A stretch of 64,000 nt of DNA from Heterobasidion occidentale (lineage: Eukaryota; Basidiomycota; Agaricomycetes; Russulales; Bondarzewiaceae), in NCBI GenBank assembly GCA_039111635.1, contig JBCAQO010000009.1:1426001-1490000 (forward strand). The letters run 5' to 3'. The notes below the pieces were generated by a model that was not told where the DNA came from, ran no database searches, and saw only the letters and a list, made by a program, of their open reading frames with translations. Made by a program: the position numbers and the translations under genes. Position 1 is the stretch's first letter, and the number at the start of each line of letters is the position of its first letter. Below are positions 1-12,017 of this stretch, piece by piece.

Positions 1-1097
1 GCACCACCCAAAACTGTGCCCGAGTCCTCACAACCTGTTGCCTTCACCCTAATGATGCACCACTACATACATCCATATATATAGCCACAAACAGTGAGTC
101 CATTTGATGTCTGAGAGCCTAGATAATGAACAAAGTAGATGACGCAACATCATGGGAACCACTCTTAAATAAAATATGCACCAACTTAAAAAAATAGAAC
201 CAAGGACATCCAACTCTAGACAGAAAATAATTAATAATACAAATGATTGTAGGCAAATGCACACAATACCTTACAAAAGTACAAGAAATGCCTAAAAGAA
301 TTGAAGAAGCTCTAAAAAAACCATAAGAAACTTTATATAGGACAAACACCAAACACTTATTCCAAATAGGACTAAAGCACCTGTACCTACTGAAATCTCA
401 AGGGAAAATTGACCTGCTTGATATTGAAGCCCACAACATAGCCATCTAAGTTACATGGCTGCAAAGATACCTTGACCTCTCATAATAGAAACCCACATAG
501 GCCTTTATAGTAAACACGCTCATCAACCAAGTAATCTTACCAAGTGCTGAGAATTTTGGACCCTTTAACATCTTCCTACAATTCTGGAACATACTGATAC
601 AAGGACCAAGGGCAGCCAAGCTGCCCACGTACATTCTAAGCATGCTGAAAACAGCAAAAAAATTACAAGTCAACTTTTCCGCAATCAAACTGTTCCAAGA
701 AATGAAACTACAAATGCTAGCATGACACTGTCTGAGACTAACACCCTAGAACTATTGAAAGCAAAAAAACAACTGCATAGTCAGCGACCACTTACTCTGG
801 TAAGTAAGAGACCTAGTAAGACTTGAAAAACGAACCAGAGATCCAAATAGTGGTGACAAGAAGCATCTCTAATCAGAACATGTGCATGCACTCTATATAG
901 GGGGGACCACATAAAAGAATCCCAAAACCCAAACAAATGTAATAAGACTGCACACAACATTCTATGCAATATGCAACCTAAAATTAATCACTATGGTAAA
1001 CTAAAAACAGTCAACCTTATCTTAACACACCAAAGAATCGAAAAACAAAAACTTAAACAAGAAACAAAACACAGAAGGCATCACTTTTGACCTAACA
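1..1097. other. AT-rich CpG-poor stretch, no clear gene
   Basis: No reading frame here looks like a conserved protein. The sequence is AT-rich and nearly free of CG dinucleotides. It runs directly into the decayed RNase H gene to its right, so it probably holds the unrecognisable upstream part of the same retroelement. No RNA gene or simple repeat was seen. Confidence 0.5.
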
Positions 1098-2150
1098 GTG
1101 ACTCTAAGACATAACCTGTCAGATGAGATCAGAATCTTTATAAAGCTTAACCAAATATCCAACAATCTTACACACCAGCTTACAGTGCCAATGAGAGGAA
1201 CAACAGTAGAAAGTGACACAGTCACAGTATACACTAATAGATCATGCATTAACAATGGCAAAAACAACACACGTAGTGGAGCAGGAGTATAGCTGGGTAA
1301 AAAACACCCAAACAACAAGGCCATACAAATCCCAGGAGAACACCAATCCAACCAGATGGGAGAAATAGCAGCAGTACTTATAGCCATATGCAACATGCCA
1401 ACCTTCACACTGCTCAAAATACACACAGACTCATGATATGTCATTGATGGGCTAACAAAACCTTCAAACATGGGAAGATAGTGGATGGATAAACATTAGC
1501 AACAAGGAACTGTTTAAGGCAATGATGTACCACCTATGCAAAAGACCGGCACTATCAACTTTTGTATGAGTCAAATGACATAATGGTGACCTTGGCAAAA
1601 AGCAAGCAGACACCCTAGCAAAAGAAAGCACAAGGAAAGACACACCTGATAACCTAGACCTCACAATACTATTACACTTCAACTCACAAGGCACCAAACT
1701 CACAACATTATCACAAGCAATAGCCTATACAGGAATAAGACTAATGAGACAGACAGGATTAGGAAAGCAAACAGAAACAAAAAAAAAACTAGACATAACC
1801 AGAGGAGCAATAGAAACCATAACCAGTAATGAAGAAACTAACAAAACATTATGGTGCAGTAGCAGAAATACTGACATGTGACTAAAGATAAGGCAATTTA
1901 TCTACAAAACTCTTCATAAAATACAACACATTAGATAATATTGGGAAAATGTACCTCAATATGAACATAGGGTGCACTACAACATCTATGGACACCCCAA
2001 TGAGGACCTAGAACACATCTTAGAGGAATGTGACTATCCACCCCAACAAATTATATGGCAGCTGGCGAAAAACTATGGCCATACTAGTCAATTAACTGCC
2101 ACAAATAAAATCAGGCATCATTACAGACTATAGTTCACTAAAGATCAAAA
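1098..2150 (+). pseudogene. Decayed RNase H domain of a LINE-type retroelement
   Basis: Reading across frameshifts gives an RNase H1-like order: a TVYTNRSCINNGK strand (intact enzymes have Y-T-D-G-S), then GEIAAVLIAICN, then IHTDS followed by a stop and YVIDGLT, then HNGDLG and QADTLAKES. About 200 codons further is a zinc-ribbon-like piece, EDLEHILEEC. This order matches the RNase H region that follows reverse transcriptase in fungal non-LTR elements. The first catalytic Asp is changed to Asn and several stops interrupt it. Two of them look like CGA to TGA or TGG to TGA changes. The gene is dead. The reverse transcriptase itself was not recognised upstream. An RNase H domain is clear; assignment to a LINE is inferred from the zinc-ribbon tail. 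Confidence 0.6.
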
Positions 2151-4019
2151 CATGAGAAGGGGATGATTAGAACGATGAAACCCACAGGAATAGAAACAAA
2201 GGACCTAAGCACCTATAGTGTTTACTCATATCAGAGGTGGCACATCTAATATGGGTTATACACTATGAACGAGTCATTCAGGGACACAACCACACACCAA
2301 AAACTATACAACAATACTAGCATGACAAGATCAATTAGTGCCTCCAAATAGACAGAATCACGGCTGCCAAAATAGATAAGAGACCTGTGATAAAACAAAA
2401 AGTAAGGAACATGTGGACAAAATTACTCCATAGACCGGAGAACACACTACATAATTAGGTAAATCACCCAGAGGTTTTAGTAGGTATTAGGGTATTATGA
2501 TGCCTAACTCAAAGAACCTATCTGATACCCTCCAAGCCCTACACTGCTCCACACCAAGAGCATGCGTCAAAGCATTTTTCCTCAACCAAGGTCATCTTCT
2601 AAAGAGGACCTCACTGTAGACTCATTGTTGGTAAATACATAAATAAATTACTTGTTAAAAAAGGCATAACTTTGGAACTAGGTTTATAGCTGATAAAGCT
2701 TTTATAGGCTCTTTGCATCAACTCCTATCCTAGTCATCCCTATCCTAGCCCAAGTAGCTCTATTCCTTTTCTATTGTCTCATCCACCTGCTATGCCCTCT
2801 ATATTCACTTGCTCCACTCCTTTCACCCTCCTTCTCAGCCTCATGCATGCCTAATGATAGATACCTGTTTCACAGAAAAATTAGAAAGTTCTTTGTGCCT
2901 CATTAACCCATTCATTCCTTTTTTATAACTTCTGACTCACATACATACCACCTTACACTTTACCATGTTTATTAATGTCATCCTTGCCTTACTACTCACC
3001 AAACTCATTCCCAATGCTGGCTCAAAATAACAATACTTTTTTTTTCTTAGCTCTTCCCAAGTTGCACATGGTCTTGAGCTCCATCAACTACCCCATACAC
3101 CTCATGGGTTTTCAAGGCCCTAAAGTTGTAGCTGAACCTCACTTTTTAGAGCCATATTCTTTTATTCAACCTTCCTGGCCTATTAACCCCCAACACATTT
3201 CTTTTACCTATTCATGTCTGCTCTATTGCATGCACTGGATCATACAAAAACCATTTATTATAGGCAGTTGCCCACTGTCTAAGCAAGCTAATTACTGTAG
3301 GCATGCCTGTTGCCCTGATCAACATCAGAATAAACACCTTTTATGGCATCAGAAAGAGGATTAGAGTGACAGAGAGGTTGTGGGTTGAATTCAGGGATGG
3401 AGAGGCAGGTAACAGCACTATTAGTTTTCTGAGTGTTCCTATCATTTGGGCTAACATTCTCTGACACATTTCTTGCCTTTATTTCTTGCTTTGACCCTAG
3501 CTGAGTAATATCTCACTGGCTCTTTTAGAAGACTGTTTTCTACCACCAACTAAGTTGTGGCAAGACTTCTTACACATTCTTCCTCATGTTTGTCTCCTTC
3601 ATCATTGCTATCACATCAGTGAGACCTCCAAAAGCAAAATCCCAAGGCCCTCAGCCCTATCCAGCTTTTTTACCCTCTAACCCTTTTCTTTACTCATAAT
3701 GCTTTTCCACACAATCTTACATTATTCCTTCTACTACTCTTTTAGTCTCATCCTTATTCTATCAGATGTGCAATTACAAGTAATCCCTAGCTTCTTGTTA
3801 ACTTATACCAAGCCATTGAGTAGATAACCTGTAAGTGCCCAACTCACCTACTGCAGCTGACTCAATTATGGCTGACTTGATTTTCCTTAAGTAGTCTCTA
3901 TTATTGCACATTGGAAAGGCCACGGGGCTCTTCTCTGCTATTTTATTTTATATACTTATCACTTGGCTTATTAGACCACTTTTGCTTTTGTAGTCACACA
4001 GTTTTATTATTCTTATGCT
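2151..4019. other. AT-rich CpG-poor stretch, no recognised gene
   Basis: The left part trails out of the decayed retroelement. A 129-codon open frame at 2975-3364 (+) resembles nothing I know, and its composition (many Pro, Ser, Tyr, His) is what AT-rich non-coding DNA gives. Poly-T and C/T-rich tracts are common. No terminal repeats were found for this stretch. It ends where the long terminal repeat of element 1 begins. Confidence 0.45.
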
Positions 4020-4841
4020 TGTTATTATGAGGGCGGAGACCTATCACGTGCACCGATGCACAAAGGGGATCCCTAGGCTAAGCTTCCACAGCGTTGTGGA
4101 GCTGTAAGCTCTAATGGATAAAGACAATTGATTGCCTTTGGGCTCTTTGAAGGAATTTGGGCTCACTGTCTGCTTTGTCCTTGAAGAGGTTAAGAAGATG
4201 GTCTTTGAGGTCCTCTTGATGATGAGACGGAACTGGATGATCTTTTCCTGTCCAACAAATGACATGGAGAGGTGTCCAACTAAGAACACGGAAAGCAGCG
4301 AGGATGGTGAAGGTAGTGGTGAATATAGAGAGAGAGGAGAAGAAAGACAAAGCCAGTGCGTTGTTGGACTGTGCAAAGAAGTCTCAGATCTGACAGAGAT
4401 CACAAAGTGTGGGCTAGGAAGGTAGCCAGACACCGGGTGCAGTGCAAAGATCCAGTGTATTATGGATAAACGAGCTGAGCTTCTTAGAAGCTCATCTTGC
4501 CTATCTATACAAAGAAGTATCTAGGGCCGGATCTGAATCTGGTCTATGCACTTCTTAGGTACCAAAGTAAACAATCAAGATCCATAAGCAAAGATGTGTC
4601 ATCAACCTGCCATATAGTAACCGGGTCACTAATGTCTGTCCACATCATATCAAATGTCTATCCACATCTTTGATCCTATCATAAACTAGGAACAGGGTCA
4701 GGAACCATAGGTAAGCGTTCATGTATTAGCATGTAAATGGTAAGGAGTCAGCAAGAATAGTCCGAGTCAGAGTCACATCTGAAACACTTGACCGTCCCCT
4801 TGTCTCACGTGCAAAGCACATGTTAAAACGCGGTTCTAACA
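4020..4841 (-). repeat. 3' LTR of element 1
   Basis: The repeat begins TGTTA and ends CTAACA on the plus strand, the usual short inverted ends of an LTR. Its first 150 bases match 12018-12148 at the other end of the element, with a 6-base gap near the tip and scattered substitutions. A polypurine tract (minus strand) abuts the right end. No target duplication can be checked because the other end of the element is lost. Confidence 0.8.
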
Positions 4842-4843
4842 CT

Positions 4844-4855
4844 ACCCCCTCTTTA
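4844..4855 (-). promoter_or_regulatory. Polypurine tract of element 1
   Basis: On the minus strand AAAGAGGGGG plus a TAG lies directly before the LTR start TGTTAGAACC. This is the usual place for the primer of plus-strand DNA synthesis, and it fixes both the LTR boundary and the orientation of the element. Confidence 0.75.
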
Positions 4856-4954
4856 TACAAGTCTTCGGTGTTTGGCAGGCATGCCAAGGATAGGTAGTGG
4901 TTTCCCAGAATGGGCTTCGTCAAAGGTGAGAATACAATGGGCAGAGTATCTGGT

Positions 4955-6489
4955 CTAGTTGGCAGTGTCAATCATGTGTTCCAACACCTGCTTGTAGTAC
5001 CTATACTCCTCAGCCATGGAATTTATCTGCAGGCAAAGTTGACGGGACTATATGTGATGCCTGTCATAGTCATGCAGAAAGCCATGCGCCGTAACATCTG
5101 TTCTCTATCTAATGCCTGTGATTGGACAAACCATGACAAGATGGCCAGCACGTCCACATTCACAGCAGGAGTGAGTTCAGATTCTGTAGGCAAAGGAGGA
5201 GGGAGAGATGGCGGGTTAGGCCAGACATTTTCAGAGTTAGCTGCGTCCGCGGGCCATCCTTTGTCTGTCGCAACAGGTACGTCCAGAGACTGGGGGGTGG
5301 TTTTGTCAACAACAATAGGATGGGTGAGGTTGTTGCTAAGTAGGGGAGGAGATGGGGACATAGCAGGGGGTGCATGGGGTGGTACCGGTAGCAGGCGAAG
5401 TACTTGGCAATCCTGGACGACTTGTTTAGGGTTGTAAGGGGGACTGGTGGGCCACATGAACCAAGCGGTCTCCTTGTCACTGGGTCAAAACAAAAGGGGG
5501 TGCGTGGCCAGGAGCTCGGTGGTAGGAGAAGGTTCTGTGACCAAAGGGGGATTGACCGTCATGAGTTCTTCGATGTCAATCAGGTAAAAACCTTGTTCTT
5601 TCATGTCTGGCTTGGTCATGACCTAGGGTCTGACGTAGCCTTTCAGGTTGACTCCTGTAGCCCAGTATTGCATGATTGGGTGGACTCTATGACTGTTGAG
5701 CAGGAACTGGTGTGTTGGCAGGAGTCCTTTGGGGACATACTCTTCGATCTCCAAGCAGGAACTGTTAAACTTGATGCACCGGAACTAGCGGACCATGTTC
5801 TCCTTGTACCTGATTTGCTCTAGTGTGTTGAGTCAGGCTAGTACCATGTGGTGTTGGAGGAGGACAGAGCTGCTACTGTAGATTCCACCAAGTCGAAAGT
5901 TAATCATGTTGTTGCAGATAGCAGGGAGGTTAATGAGCCCTTCAAAATGGTACGACATGACGGTCAGGTTCTTGAGGAGCACAGCCTGGTGGTGGTTTAG
6001 GGGTCCGGAGAATACCTGGTACTCCTGGGCAAGAATCATTTTCTGTAAATAAAAAAGGAAAGTGTGGGCGTCTCTCAGACCTGGTTGGTTGAGGATGATG
6101 GGGGCCTCGTCTTCCGCGACTGTGACGTGGTAGATGCTGTTAGTTGAGGACAGATCTTGATAGAGGCGGAGGTCGTGCAGTGGAATAGAGAAGGCGCGGA
6201 TGCGGAAGTGGGGGTTCTCGTTGTGAACAGTGAAAACCTGCTAGGGGACTGCCAGATAGGACTTTCTATCAGAGCCAGGAGATGGGGATTACGAGAGTTT
6301 GCAGTAGGTTGGCAACATCAATGCCTTCTGGAAAAATGTTGTCATTGTCGTTGGAGTCTGAGTCCGAGTAATCATCAATGACAGTGGGGGTGTAAAAGAT
6401 GGGGGAGGCAAGGGAGAAGGCATGTTGAAGGAAGAGGTTGTGAGAGGGAGCGTTCAACACATTAGTGGAGGGTGCGGTGGAGGCCATGG
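4955..6489 (-). pseudogene. Extra gene between integrase and 3' LTR, element 1
   Basis: A minus-strand frame runs from MASTAPSTNVLN (ATG near 6489) through an acidic run of Asp/Ser/Asn, then VTVAEDEAPIILNQPGLRD, LINLPAICNNMINFRLGG and FYLIDIEELMTVNPPLV, then a Pro-rich stretch, to a TAG at 4955. It would be about 500 residues but has several in-frame stops and at least one frame change. I recognise no domain. Its place after the chromodomain matches the extra open frame seen in element 3, but the sequences do not look alike. Function unknown. It could be an accessory protein of the element or an acquired gene. Confidence 0.5.
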
Positions 6490-6859
6490 TGAAGTTATTG
6501 AGAATGTAGTGGGGAATGTGAGTGAGAATGAGGTGTGCAGGGGCAAGGGACATTGAAATATAGCTAGGGTGCTGGAGAATGTCTCTGCTCAATGTGTGGT
6601 GGCTTTTATTCAATGGAGGAGAGGCCAATGGTGGCAGTAGTGTAGAGGGATCTGAAAACGAGAAAGATGGCAATAGAGACAGTGGTGAAAGCAAGAGTTG
6701 TAACAACGGTGTAGATGGCCACGGTAGACAACATGGGGTCCAGAGGGGTCGTAGCTGTTTGCCTGGCCATGCCAATCCTCGGTTGGTCTGCTTTTGTAGC
6801 TCCTAATATGCTTGAGTCCGCCAATTAGAGTTGTTCAATTACTTCTGCTGTAGTTTTGA

Positions 6860-7830
6860 TCAAGATGAGTCTATATTGGGCTTCTTTGGTTGCGCTTCTC
6901 GATCATTGATCACCTGTGGAGGCACTTTTGATTGAGGAACCAGGGGCGGCTTCTTTAGCTGCATCATTTGTTTGTTGATCTCCTCCATGATTTGGGGGAT
7001 AGCCAATCTGGTAGTGAGAAGCTTCTTTCTGATCGGATGCTTCTTGAGCTTCTTTTTAATTTGATCTTCTTTGGCTACTCTGTTGAATTCTAGTTCAATC
7101 ACCAGGGCCAGAATGGATGCTTCCATTCCTCTGACTGCGCAAATATGCCGGCGGTGGAAGTCATTTATAGCTTTTTGTGTGTTAGTGACGCTTGTCGCGG
7201 CTTCCCAAGAGTTGTCCGATTCAGTGTAGCCCTTTCATTTGATCAGGTACTATAGGGTTTTCTATTGTCTGAAGTGTCAAGCTTTGATGATGGCTTCGAC
7301 TTCAAATTCTTCTTGCCCTTCAATCAGGTCCAGAGCCGGTTTAGGGTAGTTAAGGCCATAGACCTCATTTTCCTTGTAGGGTGTGAGTTGACTAGTATGG
7401 AAGACTTTGTGAATGTGCTTCCAACTGTTGGGCAGTTTTAACTTGAAGTTGATGTTTCCTATAGTGTCAATAATTTTAAATGGCCCAAAGTGTTTGGATC
7501 TTAGTTTCTCTAATAGGTGATCTGTGTGGATGTTCTTTCCATTTAACCATACTTGATCTCCTTTCTTGAAAGGCGGTAGGTCCATTCCAAAACGGTTGTG
7601 CTGTATTCTCATAGCTTCGGCTACAATTTTGAGGCTGGCTTATGCTTCCTTTCTAGCATGCTGCAGAGCTTTGAGGCGAGCATCAGCGGTGGGGACATTT
7701 GTGTTTCCAATGATGGCTGGGTAAGCCCGTAGTTGATATCCATGGAGAAGTTCAAACGGTGACTTCTGTGTGGCTAAGTGCTGATGGGTGTTGTAGGCAT
7801 ATTCTGTATAAGGGATTCATCTGGCCCAAT
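6860..7830 (-). pseudogene. Integrase C-terminus and chromodomain, element 1
   Basis: The frame enters in the middle of the integrase at IPYTEYAYNTHQH, continues through KSPFELLHGY, and includes GDQVWLNGKNI, FGPFKIIDTIG and the HKVFHTSQLTPY motif typical of gypsy integrase C-terminal domains. A chromodomain follows (YLIK, then GYTESDNSWEAA), with two stops in it, and then a Lys-rich tail ending at 6860. The zinc-binding domain and the D,D-35-E catalytic core are absent, removed by a deletion whose joint is near 7830. The product could not integrate DNA. The chromodomain would have directed insertion to methylated histone H3 in a living element. Confidence 0.75.
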
Positions 7831-8600
7831 CCCAGGTGCGTTCCTTCTGTGTTAACTCAAACAGTGGTCATGCTATTTTTGAGTAATCCTTGATAAATCT
7901 ACAGTAAAAGTTGCAAAACCCTAAAAACAATTGCACTTCCTTGACTTTTCCAGGGGTTGGCCAATCCATGATGCCAGCCACGTTGATTGGGTCTATTTTT
8001 AGATGTCCATGGGATATAACGTATCCAAGGTAGTTGATTTTCTTTTTATGGAAATGGCATTTTGAGAGTTGTAGGTATAGATTGTTGTTTTGTAGGATCT
8101 GTAATACCTTCTATACTGTCTTGATGTGGTTGTCCATAGTCTTGGAGAATACTAGAATGTTGTCTATATAAATTGCCACTTTTCCGGCATAGATAAGATC
8201 TTTGAAAAGAGTATCTATCATTGTTTAGAATGTTGCTGGCGAGTTGGTTAATCCAAAGAACATAACCAGAGGTTTGTACATTCCGAGGTTGGTGACAAAT
8301 GCAGGGAGAAGTATATAGCTTTAGCTAGCAGGTCTGGAAATTCTTGAATAATCGGTAAAGGGTACTTGTTTTTCACCATTATTTTGTTAAGTTTGCGGTG
8401 GTCCATTACTGGGCATAGCTTTCCATTTTTCTTCTTGATAAAGAAAAAGGGGGAGGCCATATGCAATTTGGATTCTTGAATAAATCCCTTCTTCAGGTTT
8501 TTGTCAATGAATTTCTTGAGTTCCACTTGCTTGGCCGGACTGAGGCTATATAGCTTGGGTTTAAGCGAGTGATCTATTTCTTCTTTGATTTCTATTTTGT
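7830..8600 (-). pseudogene. Reverse transcriptase remnant, element 1
   Basis: Clear Ty3/gypsy reverse transcriptase blocks are present: FFFIKKKNGKLCPVMDHRKLN, PLVMFFGLTNSPATF, AIYIDNILVFS and INYLGYVISHG, ending at FELTQKERTWDW. The usual Y-x-D-D catalytic pair reads Y-I-D-N, so one essential Asp is lost. The segment between the fingers and AFVTNLGMY, which should hold the first catalytic Asp, is missing (joint near 8310). The frame shifts there and stops occur later. The end fuses directly to integrase sequence near 7830. The enzyme is inactive. Confidence 0.8.
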
Positions 8601-9306
8601 GATCCCAAGGTTGGTTTGGTGGTAATTATCCCTTTTTCCAACCTTCGAAAACCTTCCGGTAATTCCAATAGTCCTTTGGTACTATTTCCTCGAAAGATAA
8701 TTCAGGTTTCCCTTTTGCAGCTTCTTCCGCAAGTCTTTATGAATTTGTGTGCCTTGTTTGTTTTTCTATTGTTGCTTTGGCAGGTTTACTTCCTTGAGCC
8801 GGTGTATTGGCATATGGAAGCTCCATAGTGTCGGCGTAGTGTATGTTGACGCCTTTTTTGGAGTCATTGTATAATTCTAGTGCCTGTAGAGTTGCCGTAT
8901 TGAGGCACCTAACAAGGTAGACTCCATTGTCTTCAAGATCCTTGGAGGGAAGTGCTGGAAGTCCATCACTGTTCTCTAAAATGTTTTCTTCAGCCCATGT
9001 CAGAGCCTTGTGATTTCTGGCTCGGGCCTTCAAACATTTGGCATTCAACCTTCGAGTTGTGAACTCCGGACTTGTAGGTATTGTCTGCGGACATGGTACT
9101 GTAGTGTTTCCCACTTTCCGGCCTAGTATTGCTTTTCCTGGCTTTTGCACTGGTATTGAATAGTCGCCTATTTGCGGTACTGTTTCTATATGCCATATAC
9201 TTGGTTTAGGACGTCCAAATTTTCTTCTAGCTCTTTTGGATTTTACCGGTCCTCCTTTTATAAGGTAGGAGGGTAGGTATTTGGTAAAGTGCAGCCCATA
9301 GGCATG
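8601..9306 (-). pseudogene. Protease-RT linker region of element 1
   Basis: Short minus-strand frames here (for example 8737-9150) join the protease upstream to the reverse transcriptase downstream. They are rich in Lys, Asn, Thr and Pro and hold no catalytic motif, as is usual for the linker of a gypsy polyprotein. The TLEL-like stretch around ALELYNDSKKGVN suggests once-continuous coding. The frame is now broken. Confidence 0.4.
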
Positions 9307-9588
9307 CTAGTCAACTTCTGGGTTATGTTCCAATAACCAGTTGGTTCCTAAAATGACATCTTTTTTTCCTATTTTTGCAATATAGAATCTTGCTGATTCT
9401 GTATGCAACCCTCCTTTTTCGCCTGAAACCTGTAATTGTAGGTTGGCAAATCTTGTAATAGGTCCTTTTTTAAACTCTGTGTTTTGGACTATGTTGACTA
9501 GAATAGGGGTAGGGGTTTTATGCATGATGATTTGATGTGCTTTTACAAAGTGCGGGTGCATAAAGATTCCGGTGGCTCCACTGTCCAC
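9307..9588 (-). pseudogene. Retroviral-type aspartic protease, element 1
   Basis: The 93-codon frame begins MDSGATGIFMH, with the D-S-G active-site triad, followed by FANLQLQVSGEKGG, ARFYIAKIGKKDVILGTNWL and LEHNPEVD. The I-L-G-T-N-W-L block is the standard second motif of gypsy proteases. It acts as a homodimer that cuts the Gag-Pol polyprotein. The triad is intact, but upstream and downstream frames carry stops, so the polyprotein is not made. Confidence 0.75.
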
Positions 9589-9903
9589 CAGTGCCTATGT
9601 TGCAGCTTTTCTATTCTTGCCTATGAGCATTGTCTCGATTCGGAGTGATGGTGCACTATGTGATTTTATTTCCAAAATATACAATGTTTCTGAATGTCCG
9701 TGCTCTTGGTCAGCATCTTGACTGGCCAGAGGAGCATACCAATTTTGTACAAGAATCCTACTCTCCATATCCACTGCCTATGGGAGAGGCCTTAAAAATT
9801 CTCTGAGTTGCTGAAGGCTTGAACCTCTTAATTTCTTCCATGCTGAGACCCATCATTATTTGGCGGATGTGGTTGACTTTATTTTTTACTACTTCCTTTT
9901 GAG

Positions 9904-11788
9904 TCAAGAAGGACAGTTGCATGCCATGTGCCTAGGCTTTTTGCAAAAGAAGCACTTGTCTTCTTTGGCAAGTTGATCCCTTTCCACCAGGGTGAGCTTC
10001 TTGAAGCAAGTACGGACCGCATCAGCCTCTATTTCAGCGGCATCTACATCCATAGGTTCATATTGCGGCTCCCTATTGTTACGCAGGGGTGCCCTTTCAT
10101 CGTAAAAGATATGTGGAGTGTAGATTTGAAATTTGCCTTTCCAAAGGTTATATGCTTGGTTCTTTGCGATGCACATCTTTTCGTATTTCTTTGTCTTCTC
10201 AACGAGCTTTTCCCATGTACCATCTTTGGAGGGGTCTTCATAAATTCCTCTAGCCAGTTCCCACTTGAGTCTCCTCAGAAAATGAGTTTTCTTAGTTTCC
10301 TCATTGACTCTAGCAAGCACAGCAAGCTGTTCGAACAACTGCAGATAGGTATTGAAGGATTTCTTTCCTTGGTTTACCCTGGCTAATTTGTCGTGAGCAT
10401 TTGCTTTCTTGTTGAACTCCTCGAAGTCAGTGGCTATCTTTTTATGAATAAATATAAAGCCAACCATTTTCTTTCATGCATATTTTGCCCAATCGTTCAA
10501 CATGTTCCTGGCCTGGGTAAAGTTTCTTGCCCATATTTCCGTAGACCCTTCCTTCATGTATGATAGAGCGTAGGCAATTTTTGCGAATTTGTTTGCATAA
10601 TCCTTTTGCCTGGTGAGGATCATTAAGTCAATTTTGTGGAGGAACTGCTTAGTTTGTTTCCTGTTTCCATTGAAGGGGGTAGGCTTGGCCATAGCTGGTC
10701 CCTTGGACTCAGTACCTCCAGGATTTGTCAAAATTGTATCGGACGGGGGCTCTGGATTTCTAGGCAGTTCTGGATCACTAATTGGCTTTTTAATATACTC
10801 TGGCTTGGGAACTTGGTCCAATGTTGGGGTTCAAAAGTCTACTTGGGGAGTGGTTTCTTGTAAGGGAAATGAAGTGGGAGTGTTTCTTCCAGGGATTCTA
10901 CTTCCATTGGCTGTTTCTCTGGGTAAAGTATGTATGTGCAGTCTTGGTGAGTCACGATACTAATCTGTTGGTTATTCAGGCTTGTCAAAGGTCTTTCTTG
11001 TGACGTAGTCCGCGACCTTAGTTGTGCATAGGTAGGGTCTTGCTTGGCCATTCTTTTCTTTCCAGGTGAGGAATTTGTATTGGCTTTCTCCTCGTTTCTT
11101 GAAGAATCCTGTGAGTTGTTTAGTGTACTAGAAGTGTTGTTTGTTCTCGTCGTAATAAAGTTGGTCCTGGTCGAAGTCTTTGGGTAAGTCTGTTCTGTAA
11201 CTGAGGGGATATCCCACGGTGATTTTGTCTGTGATGATTTATTCCTTGAAGAAGAAGGGTACTGCCTGTCTCCTTCTAGCTTGTAATCCTCTTTGTAGGT
11301 CTGGGTCTCTTTTGATAATTTTGTTGATGGAAATATCAATCTGGTTGATAATTTCAGAGAAGGTGTGTCCTGAGATGAGGGGGTCTGGAGATAATAAGTT
11401 TTGTCGGCAAACTCCCCTCTTTGAATGATAAAAACAATGCCATTGATGTCGGTTCTAGTTGGCGGAGGTTTAGATGCTTCTAGTTTGTCCTTTTAGGTGG
11501 TGGAGAAGGTCCAGTGGATGAGGATTGCATAGTAGTCTCTGTGTTCCTGATTCTTGACAAGTTTGGCTCTGATTCCATCTCTGTTAACGTTTCTTGCAAT
11601 GGTTCTTCTGAGATCGGCGATAACGGTGGAGGAGAAGTTGTCTGGTTGTCCGTCGTGTATCTTGATAGTGTTCTTTGTCCAGATGATATTGGGCTCTCCA
11701 TACTCTGTGAGGGAGAAAGGGGTCTTTGGTTTGTTGATGAAGCAAAGCCTAGAAAACTGGTATCCAGTTTTACTAAGGTCAATGACAA
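9904..11788 (-). pseudogene. Gag (capsid, CCHC knuckle) of element 1
   Basis: From right to left the frames give a Ser/Thr-rich N-terminal region (11788 to about 10839), a capsid region (KPTPFNGNRKQTKQFLHKI, IAYALSYMKEG, GKKSFNTYLQLFEQLA) and, just before 9904, a zinc knuckle C-FF-C-KKPR-H-MACN-C. This is the standard layout of a chromovirus Gag, which forms the virus-like particle and binds the element RNA. Frame breaks near 10839, 10821 and 10470 disrupt it. One Gly of the knuckle is replaced by Arg. Confidence 0.75.
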
Positions 11789-12017
11789 TCTCGGGGGTTT
11801 GTTGTAACCTAAACGTAGCTATTCCTAAATAGGTCTTTTCTAGGCTTTTATGTCTTGCAACTTCTATTGTTCCGGAGCCGCTAAGTCTTCCTTGAAGAAT
11901 TTTTGCTTGGCTTACCCTTGCGGTGGTTGCTAGGATATTGTTTACTGATTGGAGGAAGAGCTGTCGCTGCTGGAAATCCAGCTTGGAATAGGATAGGGAT
12001 GGAAGAGCTTGTTCAAG

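Noticed and set aside
2975..3364. 129-codon plus-strand gene
   Set aside because: No motif, AT-rich context, and a composition expected of non-coding DNA.
1..4019. Neurospora-type RIP
   Set aside because: The changes I could compare in this window favour CpG, not CpA, and stops include other substitutions; simple methylation decay explains it.
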